The position numbers and the translations under genes were made by a program. A DNA stretch of 61,500 bases from positions 1-61,500 of the forward strand of contig NZ_JBNFVY010000014.1 of NCBI RefSeq assembly GCF_049943335.1, written 5' to 3'. The notes beneath the pieces were generated by a model. The model did not search any database. It worked only from the letters and a program-made list of their open reading frames with translations, and was not told the origin of the DNA. The DNA comes from JBNFVY01 sp049943335 (GTDB lineage Bacteria > Pseudomonadota > Alphaproteobacteria > Rhodobacterales > Rhodobacteraceae). Positions 41,961 through 51,522 of the stretch are shown here, piece after piece (within the stretch, counting starts at the first letter, position 1; each line of letters starts with the position of its first letter).

Positions 41961-43307
41961 TCAGTTGGCAGCGCGTTGCACTTCGGACACGACACGGGCG
42001 ACGACCTTGTCGAGCAAGGCGGGATCCTCGCATTCGGCCATGACGCGGATCAGCGGTTCGGTGCCGGATTTCCGGATCAGCAAACGGCCCTTTCCCGCCA
42101 ATTCAGCCTCGCTTGCGGCAATCGCGGACTTGACTGCATCGGCGTCGAGCGGGGTTTGACCTGCGGCGTAGCGGACGTTTTCTAGCTTTTGGGGCACGGT
42201 ATCGAACTGCTTGGCCAGTTCGCTTGCGCGTTTGCCGGTTTCGACCATCGCGGCCAGAACATGCAGCCCGGCCAACAATCCGTCGCCCGTGGTCGCGAAA
42301 TCGCTCATCACGATGTGGCCAGATTGCTCGCCGCCCAGATTGAAGCCCCCCTCGCGCATCCGCTCAACGACGTATCGATCCCCTACCGCTGTGCGTTCCA
42401 ACCGCAGGCCGCGGTTCTGCAAGAACCGTTCCAGCCCGAGGTTCGACATGACCGTGGCCACCAATACCCCGCCCTGCAGGCGCCCGGCGTCGGCCCAACT
42501 TGCGGCCAAGAGGGCCATGATCTGATCGCCATCCGCGACCGCGCCCGTCTCGTCGATGATCATGACGCGATCTGCGTCTCCGTCCAGACAGATGCCGACA
42601 TCGGCCCCATGCGCGACGACCATTTCGGCCGCCGTTTGCGGCGCGGTCGATCCGCAATTGTCGTTAATATTCTTGCCATCGGGCGACACGCCGACTGCGA
42701 TGACCTCGGCGCCAAGTTCCCACAGAACTTCGGGGGCGGTGCGATAGGCCGCCCCGTTGGCACAGTCGACGACCACCTTCAAACCACTCAGGGACAGGCC
42801 GCGTGGCAGCGTTCCCTTGACCCGTTCGTTGTAGCGAAACCGGCCATCGTCAACCCGCTTGGCCCGTCCAATGTTGGCCGCCTGCGCCGGGTCTACGCCG
42901 TCAAAAGTCATGGCTTCGATTTCGGCCTGTGCCTCATCGGACAGCTTGAACCCGTCGGGGCCAAAGAATTTGATCCCGTTGTCGTCTGCCGGGTTGTGGC
43001 TGGCCGATATCATCACGCCCACATCCGCGCGCATTGACGTGGTCAGCATCCCGACAGCTGGCGTCGGCACCGGCCCCAGCAAGAAGACATTCATGCCGGT
43101 CGACGTAAATCCCGCAGTCAGCGCGTTTTCAAACATGTACCCGGACAGGCGCGTGTCTTTCCCGATCACCACGCGGTGCTCGTGCCCGCCATCGCGCCGG
43201 AAATAGCGCCCGGCTGCAGCGCCCAGACGCAGCGCCATTTCAGCGGTCATGGGATAGGTGTTCGCCTGCCCGCGAACGCCATCCGTCCCAAATAATTTGC
43301 GGCTCAT
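41961..43307 (-). CDS. glmM: Phosphoglucosamine mutase
   Basis: A 448-aa enzyme converting glucosamine-6-phosphate to glucosamine-1-phosphate for peptidoglycan and LPS. The active-site phosphoserine is in MISASHNPADDNGIKF (Ser103). The Mg-binding loop DGDADR and the sugar-phosphate loop GGEQSGH are present, with the C-terminal RKSGTEPLIRVM. ATG 43307 overlaps the folP stop (ATGA). It is the third gene of folB-folP-glmM, as in many Alphaproteobacteria. Confidence 0.96.
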   Translation of the reverse strand: MSRKLFGTDGVRGQANTYPMTAEMALRLGAAAGRYFRRDGGHEHRVVIGKDTRLSGYMFENALTAGFTSTGMNVFLLGPVPTPAVGMLTTSMRADVGVMISASHNPADDNGIKFFGPDGFKLSDEAQAEIEAMTFDGVDPAQAANIGRAKRVDDGRFRYNERVKGTLPRGLSLSGLKVVVDCANGAAYRTAPEVLWELGAEVIAVGVSPDGKNINDNCGSTAPQTAAEMVVAHGADVGICLDGDADRVMIIDETGAVADGDQIMALLAASWADAGRLQGGVLVATVMSNLGLERFLQNRGLRLERTAVGDRYVVERMREGGFNLGGEQSGHIVMSDFATTGDGLLAGLHVLAAMVETGKRASELAKQFDTVPQKLENVRYAAGQTPLDADAVKSAIAASEAELAGKGRLLIRKSGTEPLIRVMAECEDPALLDKVVARVVSEVQRAAN

Positions 43308-44314
43308 CCGGCTTTCCCCACTGTCGCGGCGCGCCATGTCGTCAGCGCCTGGTAGGTTTGTGGGATATCATGCACGCGAATGATTTGAACCCCTTGCGAT
43401 GCAGCGGCAAGAGCAACCCCGACCGATCCGGGCATGCGGCTTGCGGCCTGCTTGACCCCTGTGAGAGTTCCGATGAAGCGTTTGCGCGATGCCCCCAGCA
43501 ACACAGGGCAACCCAAGCTGTGAAACAGGCTGATCCGCGAAAGCAGCTCTAGGTTATGCGCCAGCGTTTTGCCGAAACCGATCCCGGGATCGACGCAGAT
43601 GTTGGCGCGGTTTATGCCGGCCTCTTCTGCCAGCGCGATGCGCGCCGCCAGGTAGTCGTACACATCCAGCAGCACATCGTCATAGGTCGGCGCGTCCTGC
43701 ATCGTCTTGGGGTCCCCTTGCGCGTGCATGAGGCACACCGGGACTTGCGCCTTGGCACAGGCTGTACCCATGTCAGGATCGTATGACAATGCGCTGACAT
43801 CATTCACGATTTTAGCGCCGGACGTGATCGCTCGGGCGGCCACTTGCGCTTTGCGCGTATCGATGGATACCGGAACCGACATAGCTTTTCCGAGTGCCTG
43901 GATGACCGGGGCTGTCCGCGCGATTTCCTCGTCGGCGGGAACAAAGTCTGCGCCGGGGCGGGTGCTTTCGCCGCCCACATCCAGGATCGCCGCGCCATCC
44001 GCCACCATCTGCCGCGCATGTGCGATGGTTGTATCCAGATCGGTGAACTGGCCTCCGTCGGAAAAACTGTCCGGCGTTACATTCAAAATGCCCATCAGGT
44101 GGGGGCGGCCCATCGGTAGGCCGGCCAGATCCGAACGCGCTGCAGTCAAACGGGCCAAGGCATCGCCCGGAATGTCCCCGGCGGGCACGACAACCGCCTC
44201 ACGTCCCCGCTCCAGGCATTCAACCAGCGTGAACCACCCTGCGCCACCGGCCAGGATCTGAGCATTATCAGGGCGCGTGGGCCCGAAAGAAACAATTGGT
44301 CGATAATAAATCAA
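43304..44314 (-). CDS. folP: Dihydropteroate synthase
   Basis: A 336-aa TIM-barrel enzyme that joins pterin pyrophosphate and p-aminobenzoate, the sulfonamide target. Signatures are MGILNVTPDSFSDGG, DVGGESTRPGA and KIVNDVSAL. An N-terminal extension of about 65 residues precedes the core. The start is a TTG at 44314, whose Shine-Dalgarno AAGAGG overlaps the folB stop codon, which supports it. Part of folB-folP-glmM. Confidence 0.95.
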   Translation of the reverse strand: MIYYRPIVSFGPTRPDNAQILAGGAGWFTLVECLERGREAVVVPAGDIPGDALARLTAARSDLAGLPMGRPHLMGILNVTPDSFSDGGQFTDLDTTIAHARQMVADGAAILDVGGESTRPGADFVPADEEIARTAPVIQALGKAMSVPVSIDTRKAQVAARAITSGAKIVNDVSALSYDPDMGTACAKAQVPVCLMHAQGDPKTMQDAPTYDDVLLDVYDYLAARIALAEEAGINRANICVDPGIGFGKTLAHNLELLSRISLFHSLGCPVLLGASRKRFIGTLTGVKQAASRMPGSVGVALAAASQGVQIIRVHDIPQTYQALTTWRAATVGKAG

Positions 44315-44323
44315 CGTCGCCTC

Positions 44324-45232
44324 TTAAATGTCTGGAATAAAATCAGTTTTTGAACTTCCGGGTCCCGACCCAGCATCCAGTTCCAGCGTTCGCACTGCGT
44401 TCAGTTCCCGGGCCAACCATTCGGCAAGCTCTTTGGGTTGCACTGTCCCCTGCGGGGCGCTCGCCGTATCGAGCACCATCTTGGCCGGGGACCAAACGAG
44501 CATTTGACCATGCTTCAACGCCCAATCGATTTCCGTGCGCGCGGACATGACCACACAGCGACGATCGCGTCCGGCCAAGACCCAGGCGTTCTGTTCGATC
44601 GCCGCCAGATCGATCCGCCGCTGCGCCGCTGGAACGTCAGATTGGGGGCGTGGTTCATCAGGAAGGCCGACGCATAACACGACCGGGACGCCCTGCCCCT
44701 GCAACTGATCCAGCCACGCCCCAATCCGGTCCGAAGCTATGGCCATGTTGGTCAAAAATACGATCTGTGGGGCCAACGCGGGGGCAGCCATCACAGACGC
44801 GTCGCTGGCCACATCGTCGTGGCTGCGGACAATCTCGACCCCCAGGGCACCGGGGCCACGGTCCAGTTTTTCAATCCGGACAAACACCCGCATGGCCCGC
44901 GGTTCGGTCAAAATGCGTTCGGCGATGCGCTCGGCAAGGGTTTCAAGCAGATTGACACGCTGGGCGAAAACCTCGGTTTGGATGGCTTCGGTGATGCGGT
45001 CATATGAGAGGATCCGATCAACATCGTCATCAACCCGCGCTTGCCCGGGGCGCACTTCGACCACGATGTTGAAGCATACCCGTTGACGGGTTCCGCGTTC
45101 GGATTGAAATGCCCCGATTTCAACTTCGATCACATGGTCGCGCAGGGAAATCCGGTCGCGCGGCGCCGATCCGCTTGTGGCGACGGCGCGGGCTTCGGGG
45201 TGATCGAACGCGTTTGAGATATCTTTGGTCAT
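44324..45232 (-). CDS. folB: Dihydroneopterin aldolase with C-terminal extension
   Basis: A 302-aa protein, more than twice the usual about 120 aa. Residues about 22-140 form the FolB domain (ISLRDHVIEVEIGAFQSE, then ILSYDRIT and LLETLAERIAERIL with the family Glu). The remaining about 155 residues (APQIVFLTNMAIASDRIG onward) do not look like a second FolB copy and resemble a short alpha/beta domain of unknown function. It makes 6-hydroxymethyl-7,8-dihydropterin for folate. It starts the folB-folP-glmM operon. Confidence 0.88.
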   Translation of the reverse strand: MTKDISNAFDHPEARAVATSGSAPRDRISLRDHVIEVEIGAFQSERGTRQRVCFNIVVEVRPGQARVDDDVDRILSYDRITEAIQTEVFAQRVNLLETLAERIAERILTEPRAMRVFVRIEKLDRGPGALGVEIVRSHDDVASDASVMAAPALAPQIVFLTNMAIASDRIGAWLDQLQGQGVPVVLCVGLPDEPRPQSDVPAAQRRIDLAAIEQNAWVLAGRDRRCVVMSARTEIDWALKHGQMLVWSPAKMVLDTASAPQGTVQPKELAEWLARELNAVRTLELDAGSGPGSSKTDFIPDI

Positions 45233-45283
45233 GCGCCCTCGGAGGTCAATCTCGCGAGGTGTCGCCGATCACACCCGTGAAGA

Positions 45284-45943
45284 TTATGCGTTGCCACCGG
45301 GCATCCGGTAGAAGTGGTGAACGCCGATGGTTGTGGTGCGCGGAAATACGCGGGCCCACCGTGGGTTTACGGCACGCGTGTGGTAATGCGTTGCGCCCTT
45401 GGTCAGTTTGCGTTCGGCCCCGTCGACCATCAGGCGCGCAATCTTGCCCACGCGATCCCAGGCTTTCTTTTCGTGAACGACTTCGGCACGTCCATCACAG
45501 GTATAGGTGAACTGACACTGGTATCGTTTTCCTGTGCCTTGATTGACGACGCCGCAGATCGTTTCGGGAAAGCGATCGGATTCCACACGGTTCAGAATCA
45601 CTTCGGCAACAGCCACCTGCCCCTTGACGCTTTCACCGCGCGCTTCGAAATAAAGCGCCTGGGTCAGGCAGTTCCATTCGTCGCCGCCCTTGGCAGCCGG
45701 CAAGCTGTCGACAAAGGCACGTGAATATTCGATGGTGATGCCTTGGGCCTGATCGGGTGTCGAGGGTTTGCCGACCATCTTGTTGGCGTCAAACGTTTGA
45801 AGGGCCAGGTGCTCCATGTTCACCAGAGCCATGACCTCATCGCCAAGTTGCAGCGATGGGTCGTTGGATTGGCTGACGGTCACTTCAGAATGGGCAGCGC
45901 TTGCAAAAAAAGCAGCTGCCACAAGCCCAATGGCCCGTGTCAT
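45284..45943 (-). CDS. SleB-type cell wall hydrolase
   Basis: A 219-aa exported protein. The signal peptide covers about 1-19 (ending AAHS). The C-terminal hydrolase_2 domain carries LTQALYFEARGESVKGQVAVAEVILNR in two parts, with the conserved Glu in YFEARGE. CGVV and CQFTYTC cysteines may pair. It cleaves peptidoglycan, probably as a lytic transglycosylase-like enzyme. I take ATG 45943; a TTG start at 45958 is also possible. Confidence 0.9.
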   Translation of the reverse strand: MTRAIGLVAAAFFASAAHSEVTVSQSNDPSLQLGDEVMALVNMEHLALQTFDANKMVGKPSTPDQAQGITIEYSRAFVDSLPAAKGGDEWNCLTQALYFEARGESVKGQVAVAEVILNRVESDRFPETICGVVNQGTGKRYQCQFTYTCDGRAEVVHEKKAWDRVGKIARLMVDGAERKLTKGATHYHTRAVNPRWARVFPRTTTIGVHHFYRMPGGNA

Positions 45944-46157
45944 TGTTTTGGTATCCAATTTGCCCCCAACTCGGCCCCCAGAAGGCCTTGGCAGTTTCGA
46001 CTTGCCTGCGACTTAAGTCAAAATGTCCGCTTCGTAAAGGCTGGCACGGTCCGATGGACCCTGACGGGTTGTGGAAAACCGGTGGATATGGTCATCTGCC
46101 GTGCAACCCCCGACCCGCATTTTTTAAATGAATCAGATGTTTAACTGTTTCTGAAAT

Positions 46158-48695
46158 TCAAACGGTCTGTTTTAGGGCCAGTTGCGCCGCAGCAAGCCGC
46201 GCCACCGGAACACGGAAGGGTGAACAGGACACATAGTCGAAACCTGCCGCCCTGCAGAACGCGATGGATTCGGGGTTTCCGCCATGTTCCCCACAGATCG
46301 ATACGGTGATCCCCTTCGCGGCGGTCCGGGCGCGTTCTGCACCGATCATCAGCAATTCGCCCACACCTTCGATATCAAGCGTGTGGAACGGGTCTTCGGC
46401 ATAGACGCCCAGATTGACATAGGCACCCATGAAACGGCCTGCGTCGTCGCGCGACAGCCCGTAGGTCATCTGGGTCAGGTCATTGGTCCCAAAGGACAGA
46501 AAATCCGAAAACTGGGCAATTTCACCCGCCCGCAGCGCAGCGCGGGGCGTTTCGACCATCACGCCCAGCTTGTAATCAAAACCGCATCGTTTTTCGATCC
46601 GAACCGCGGCTGCCACGGCATCGACGCGCGACTTGACCAATTCGACCTCGCGCATGGCCGACACAAGCGGAACCATGATTTCTGGCACGACCGCATCACC
46701 CGAACGGGATGCTTCCGCCGTCGCTTCAAAAATGGCGCGTGCCTGCATGTCGTAGATTTCCGGCACCGTGATGCCCAAACGGACCCCGCGCATCCCCAGC
46801 ATCGGGTTGAATTCCGACAGCGCATCGATCCGCCGGGTCACGGTGCTCAGGGGGACATTCAGCGCTTCGGCCAGTTCGCGCATCCCTTCGCGGTCACTGG
46901 GAAGAAATTCATGCAAGGGGGGGTCGAACAGGCGGATGCAAACAGGCTGGCCCGACATGATCCGAAACAGCTCGATGAAATCCTTGCGCTGCATCGGCAG
47001 CAGTCGCGCCAGCGCGGCCGCGCGATCATCCGGATCGTCGGTAAAGATCATCTCGCGCATCACCGTAAGACGCTCGCCTTCGAAGAACATGTGCTCGGTC
47101 CGGCACAGGCCGATGCCCTCGGCGCCGAAGTTTCGGGCCACGGTTGCGTCCACAGGCGTATCTGCGTTGGCGCGCACCCCGATATCCCGGCGTTCGTCGG
47201 CCCATTCCATCAAGGTGTGGAAGGGGCCGTCCAGCGACGCCCCGAGCATCGGGACCTCGCCCACCAGAACCTGACCGCTGGTGCCGTCTAGCGTGATCGT
47301 ATCGCCTTCGTGCAGAACACGGCCATCGGGAACGCGCAGGGATTTTTCGCGCCGGTTCAACGACATCATCGACGCGCCGACCACGCATGGCAACCCAAGC
47401 CCGCGGGCGATCACCGCCGCATGACTGGTCATTCCACCCCGTTCGGTGAGAACCCCGACTGAACTGTGCATCCCGCGAATATCCTCGGGCGCGGTTTCGC
47501 GGCGCACAAGGATCACCGGCTCGCCGCGCGCAGCCATCGCCTGCGCACAGGACGAGCTGAAGGCGACTTTCCCCACCGCAGCGCCCGGGCTGGCTGCGAT
47601 GCCGGTGACGATGACATCGCGCTTTGCACCGGGGTCAACCTGCGGGTGAAGCAATTCGGACAGGGATCGCGGCGGGATACGGCTAATCGCATCGTCGTGG
47701 GTGATGACGCCGTCTTGGCCCAAGGCGACGGCAATCCGCACGGCCGCACGCGCGGATCTGTGGACGCGCACCGCATCCAAGATCGCCAACTTTCCCGCTT
47801 CGATCGTGAATTCGATCTGCATTTCCTCGCGCAGCTTGGTTCGGCAAACCGCGCCATAGCGCACCAGGTCATCGAAGATGTCCGGACAAAGTTCTTGCAG
47901 CGACGGGCCCCGCTGGTCGCGCGTCAGGAACATGGCCCCCTCCGGCTGCGACAGGGCATCGCGCGCTTGACACTGCGATGCATAGCGCCCGGTGATTTGT
48001 GGCTGCCCTGTCACCCCATCGACGAACTGGATCACGCCCGATCCGCTTTCGGCCGGTCCCAGACCAAGCGACATTTCCTGAACGACCAGTCCCAACCCCG
48101 CATCGGCCGGCGCACCCTTGGCCTGGCGCAGAAGTCGCGCTGTCGTTCCGCCCCAAGCGCGCGCCATCGAGCGGAGCACTTCGGTCAGCTGCGTCCCGAC
48201 ATCTTGTGGAAATTCCTCGTCGGTCTCGTCCTCATAGGCCTGCAACGCCGCTTCCAGCGTCAATTCGCCCTTGTCCAATTCGAACATTTCAGGGTCCAGG
48301 CGCGCGACGTGAATGGCAAAGGCTTGCACGAACCGAAGGTAAAGCGCATCGGCTGCCTTTTTCCCATGGCTTTCGATCAGTTCGGCGTGGCGGTCGTGGT
48401 TCATTCCGATGTTCAGGATTGCGCCCGGCCCACCCCAGTCTGGCACCTGAGACGACGGGCGCACCGAAACCAGTGTCTTTTCGCTGAAATGGCGCAGCAG
48501 GGCCTTGGCATCCGGGCGCTGGCCTTCGGCAATCCGGTGGACCGCATCAAAGCTCAGCGCGACGGTTTCCGGCACAGGAAAGTCCAGCCGGATCAGGCGT
48601 TGCAGGCATTTTGCGCGTCCGCCATGCGTGTCGACCGCAATCGGGGCGACCCGGCGGATTCGCGTAAACCCTGAGAATTCAACGTTTTCTTGCAT
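46158..48695 (-). CDS. PPDK-like PEP-binding protein
   Basis: An 845-aa protein with three PPDK-type parts. The C-terminal PEP/pyruvate barrel keeps the key residues: GLCRTEHMFF, IRLFDPPLHEFLP, MVETPRA, FGTNDLTQM and Cys801 in ICGEHGG. The swivelling domain keeps phospho-His425 in GGMTSHAAV. The N-terminal ATP-grasp part is divergent: the usual LQTR becomes LDAVR (306-310), and the Gly-rich loop and MPGMMDT region are altered. It may use another nucleotide or a regulatory protein partner rather than act as a full ATP-driven dikinase. ATG 48695 follows AAGGA. It lies 78 nt after glyS. Confidence 0.85.
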   Translation of the reverse strand: MQENVEFSGFTRIRRVAPIAVDTHGGRAKCLQRLIRLDFPVPETVALSFDAVHRIAEGQRPDAKALLRHFSEKTLVSVRPSSQVPDWGGPGAILNIGMNHDRHAELIESHGKKAADALYLRFVQAFAIHVARLDPEMFELDKGELTLEAALQAYEDETDEEFPQDVGTQLTEVLRSMARAWGGTTARLLRQAKGAPADAGLGLVVQEMSLGLGPAESGSGVIQFVDGVTGQPQITGRYASQCQARDALSQPEGAMFLTRDQRGPSLQELCPDIFDDLVRYGAVCRTKLREEMQIEFTIEAGKLAILDAVRVHRSARAAVRIAVALGQDGVITHDDAISRIPPRSLSELLHPQVDPGAKRDVIVTGIAASPGAAVGKVAFSSSCAQAMAARGEPVILVRRETAPEDIRGMHSSVGVLTERGGMTSHAAVIARGLGLPCVVGASMMSLNRREKSLRVPDGRVLHEGDTITLDGTSGQVLVGEVPMLGASLDGPFHTLMEWADERRDIGVRANADTPVDATVARNFGAEGIGLCRTEHMFFEGERLTVMREMIFTDDPDDRAAALARLLPMQRKDFIELFRIMSGQPVCIRLFDPPLHEFLPSDREGMRELAEALNVPLSTVTRRIDALSEFNPMLGMRGVRLGITVPEIYDMQARAIFEATAEASRSGDAVVPEIMVPLVSAMREVELVKSRVDAVAAAVRIEKRCGFDYKLGVMVETPRAALRAGEIAQFSDFLSFGTNDLTQMTYGLSRDDAGRFMGAYVNLGVYAEDPFHTLDIEGVGELLMIGAERARTAAKGITVSICGEHGGNPESIAFCRAAGFDYVSCSPFRVPVARLAAAQLALKQTV

Positions 48696-48773
48696 CGCTG
48701 CTATCCTTGCCCCCCGCGCGGAAGATACTCTGGTGAGTGCGCCATGCAACGAAAACGTTACAGAAAGGGGAAT

Positions 48774-50999
48774 TTACCCTTCAATGCGGGTCAGGTCCGC
48801 CACGCCCAGACAGGTGCTGCGAATGCGCGCCAAGAGATTCAGCCGGTTGCGTCGTACCACATCTTTGTCGGCGTTGACCTGAACCGCCTCAAAAAACGCA
48901 TCAATTGGCCCGCGCAAATCGGCCATCGCAGCCATTGCGGCGGCAAAGTCCTGCGTTTTTATCGCCGGGTCGATCCGTTCTTGCGCCCCATCAAGGGCGT
49001 CGAACAGCGCGATTTCAGCCGCGTCTTCTGCAAACTTGCGGTCTGCGCCAAAGCTGTATTCGACACCGTCCTTTTCTTCGGCCTGCGTCAGGATGTTATT
49101 GGCCCGTTTGAACCCCTGGATCAGGTTTTCACCGTCTTCGGTGCTCAGCATGTCCTGAAGCGCGCGGGCCCGCGTGACCAGCAGCGCAAGATCATCCGAT
49201 CCGGGCATGGCCAACGATGCGTCGATCACGTCGTGGCGCAGCCCCTCGCCGCGCAAGTAAACCTTTAGGCGGTCGTGGATGAAGGCCAGCAAATCGGCGG
49301 ACCTATCCGGGATTTCCGCTTCGATACGCACCAGATCGGCCGGCTCGTCGCCCTCGATCGCGTCCTTGACGACGCGGACAGCCGCCCCGAACACGCCGTG
49401 ATCGGCAATCTCGTCGAGCAGGTTATGAAGCAGCTGCTCGGTCTCTTGGGAATGCCCGTTCAGCGCGATTTCATGTTTGAGCAACTGGCTATCGATGAAC
49501 CGGTCCAGGTTGAGCCGCAGCCCACCGTCCAGAATGATGCGGATCACCCCCAAGGCGGCGCGGCGCAGCGCGAAGGGGTCCTTCGACCCGGTCGGCTTTT
49601 CATCGATGGCCCAGAACCCGGTCAGCGTGTCCAGCTTGTCGGCCAGCGCCACAGCGCGCGATACGGCCCCGCTGGGCACGTCGTCAGATGGGCCAAGCGG
49701 GGAATAATGCTGCTCGCACGCTTCGGCCACGGCATCAGGCAGGCCCGCAGCCTGCGCATAATAGCGGCCCATCAAACCCTGAAGCTCGGGGAATTCATAG
49801 ACCATTTCCGAGGACAGATCGGCCTTGGCAACGCGCGCGGCCTGTCTGGCCAGCTTGGCCTGAGCGCCGGTGACCGGCGCCAATTCGCCCGCCAGAGATT
49901 CGATCCGCGCGATCCTGTCGGCTTGACTGCCCAGCTTGTTGTGGAAGGTCACGTTGGCCAGCTGTTCGGTCCATTTTTCCATCCCCGTCCTGGCGACGCG
50001 CAGGTCGTTTTCCCAAAAGAACTTGGCATCCGACAGGCGTGCGAACAGAACCTTCTGATTGCCTGCCAGAACCGTTGCGCCATGGTCGGCGGTTTCGCGG
50101 TTGGCCACGGTGATGAACCGTTCGATCCGGCCCGTCTTGGGGTTGCGCACCGAAAAGAACTTCTGGTGTTCCTTCATCGATGTCTGCAGCACCTCGGGCG
50201 GCAGGGCCAGAAAATCGTCGTCGATCTGACCCATCAGCGTCACCGGCCATTCGACCAGCCCGGCGACCTCGGCCAGAAGGCCCGCGTCTTCGACCAGTTC
50301 CAACCCTTGGGCAAAGGCCAGTTGCTCGGCGTCATGCTTGATATGGTCGGCGCGTTCAGCCGGGTCCAGCATCACGAACGCCTTTTTCAGCTTGGCAGCG
50401 TAGTCATCAAAGCCCGTGACCGTGATCCTGCCAGGCGCCATGAAGCGATGCCCCTCAGTGGTATCCCCCGCGCGGATCCCATCGATGTCCAGCGGAACGA
50501 CGGTCGCGCCGGCGTCGTCGGACAGAATGCAAAGGATCGAATGGAGCGGGCGAACCCACCGCAAACTGCCCGCGCCCCATCGCATCGATTTGGGCCAGGG
50601 GAAATTGCGCACGGTCTTGTCCAGCACCTCGGCCACGATATCGGCGGCGGGGCGGCCGGGCTTTTCGATCACGGCGAAAAACACCTTGCCTTTCTTTTCG
50701 TCCCGGATTTCCAGGTCGTCGCGCGACACCCCTGCCCCGCGCAAGAACCCGTCAATCGCCTTGTCGGGCGCATCGACACGGGGCCCTTTGCGTTCTTCGC
50801 GCGTGGTCGGCGAATGCTCCAAAAGCCCTTCGACGGCCAGAACCAGACGGCGCGGCGTGGCGAAGGCCCCCGCATGGGCATAGGTCAAACCGGCTTCGAC
50901 CAGACCGTCAGTGACCAGCTTTTTCAGGTCCTCGCCGGCACGCTTTTGCATGCGGGCGGGGATTTCCTCGGAAAAGAGTTCGATCAGCAGATCAGGCAT
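48774..50999 (-). CDS. glyS: Glycine-tRNA ligase subunit beta
   Basis: A 741-aa subunit of the alpha2-beta2 glycyl-tRNA synthetase. The N-terminus LLIELFSEEIPARMQKRAGEDL is the family hallmark. The HD-like region and the C-terminal anticodon-binding part (DALDGAQERIDPAIKTQDF, AFFEAVQVNADKD type) follow. ATG 50999 was chosen; DUF6446 ends one base earlier. Operon glyQ-DUF6446-glyS. Confidence 0.96.
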   Translation of the reverse strand: MPDLLIELFSEEIPARMQKRAGEDLKKLVTDGLVEAGLTYAHAGAFATPRRLVLAVEGLLEHSPTTREERKGPRVDAPDKAIDGFLRGAGVSRDDLEIRDEKKGKVFFAVIEKPGRPAADIVAEVLDKTVRNFPWPKSMRWGAGSLRWVRPLHSILCILSDDAGATVVPLDIDGIRAGDTTEGHRFMAPGRITVTGFDDYAAKLKKAFVMLDPAERADHIKHDAEQLAFAQGLELVEDAGLLAEVAGLVEWPVTLMGQIDDDFLALPPEVLQTSMKEHQKFFSVRNPKTGRIERFITVANRETADHGATVLAGNQKVLFARLSDAKFFWENDLRVARTGMEKWTEQLANVTFHNKLGSQADRIARIESLAGELAPVTGAQAKLARQAARVAKADLSSEMVYEFPELQGLMGRYYAQAAGLPDAVAEACEQHYSPLGPSDDVPSGAVSRAVALADKLDTLTGFWAIDEKPTGSKDPFALRRAALGVIRIILDGGLRLNLDRFIDSQLLKHEIALNGHSQETEQLLHNLLDEIADHGVFGAAVRVVKDAIEGDEPADLVRIEAEIPDRSADLLAFIHDRLKVYLRGEGLRHDVIDASLAMPGSDDLALLVTRARALQDMLSTEDGENLIQGFKRANNILTQAEEKDGVEYSFGADRKFAEDAAEIALFDALDGAQERIDPAIKTQDFAAAMAAMADLRGPIDAFFEAVQVNADKDVVRRNRLNLLARIRSTCLGVADLTRIEG

Positions 51000-51000
51000 G

Positions 51001-51522
51001 TCACTGTCCTTCGGGTACGGGCGGGCAGCCCTCGGGGGCGCGGGCACCGTCAAAGACGACTGCGCCGCATTCATTGATCTGGTTCCAGGCATAGGCACGC
51101 CCGTCACCGAATACGGCGATCACGCGGTCGATGCCGTATTCAATGTCTTTCTGGCCCAGAAAGGCCGTTGCAGCCCCGCTTTCCAATGCCGCACCGATCG
51201 CGGCTGCGTCAAAACAGTCAAACCACCCCGGTGCGGTCAACGGTTCGGCGTGCTCATAGATTTCGAAGGTTTCCGTCATCATCGCGGCCGACATCGTCAC
51301 GTTGAAACAGGCGCGGTAGCGGATTGGCGAGCTGTCGGCATCGATCCCTTCGAACCCGGTCACGGGCACGGGTTCTTCCATCCCGTCCAGCCGTGTCAAA
51401 ACAACCGGCGCGCCGCCCTCCGGCACCGGTTCGTAAAAGGCGTAGACCTGCAGATAATAAAGGGACACCCCAGCGACGAGCGCTGTGATCACGATGAAGC
51501 CTGCCAGAATTTTCCCGGTCAT
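51001..51522 (-). CDS. DUF6446 membrane-anchored protein between glyQ and glyS
   Basis: A 173-aa protein. One N-terminal membrane segment (ILAGFIVITALVAGVSLYYL, about 4-23) is followed by a periplasmic domain with three Cys (RYRACFN, FDCFD, NECGAV). No enzyme motif. The gene lies between glyQ and glyS with an ATGA overlap at its start and one base to glyS, so it is always co-translated with the synthetase, though a link to tRNA charging is not obvious. I recall this position being conserved in Rhodobacteraceae. Confidence 0.8.
   Translation of the reverse strand: MTGKILAGFIVITALVAGVSLYYLQVYAFYEPVPEGGAPVVLTRLDGMEEPVPVTGFEGIDADSSPIRYRACFNVTMSAAMMTETFEIYEHAEPLTAPGWFDCFDAAAIGAALESGAATAFLGQKDIEYGIDRVIAVFGDGRAYAWNQINECGAVVFDGARAPEGCPPVPEGQ

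Noticed and set aside
41690..41995. 101-codon frame between ilvC and glmM
   Set aside because: No recognisable motif; another frame reads as a short protein-like remnant with an internal stop, so at most a decayed gene.
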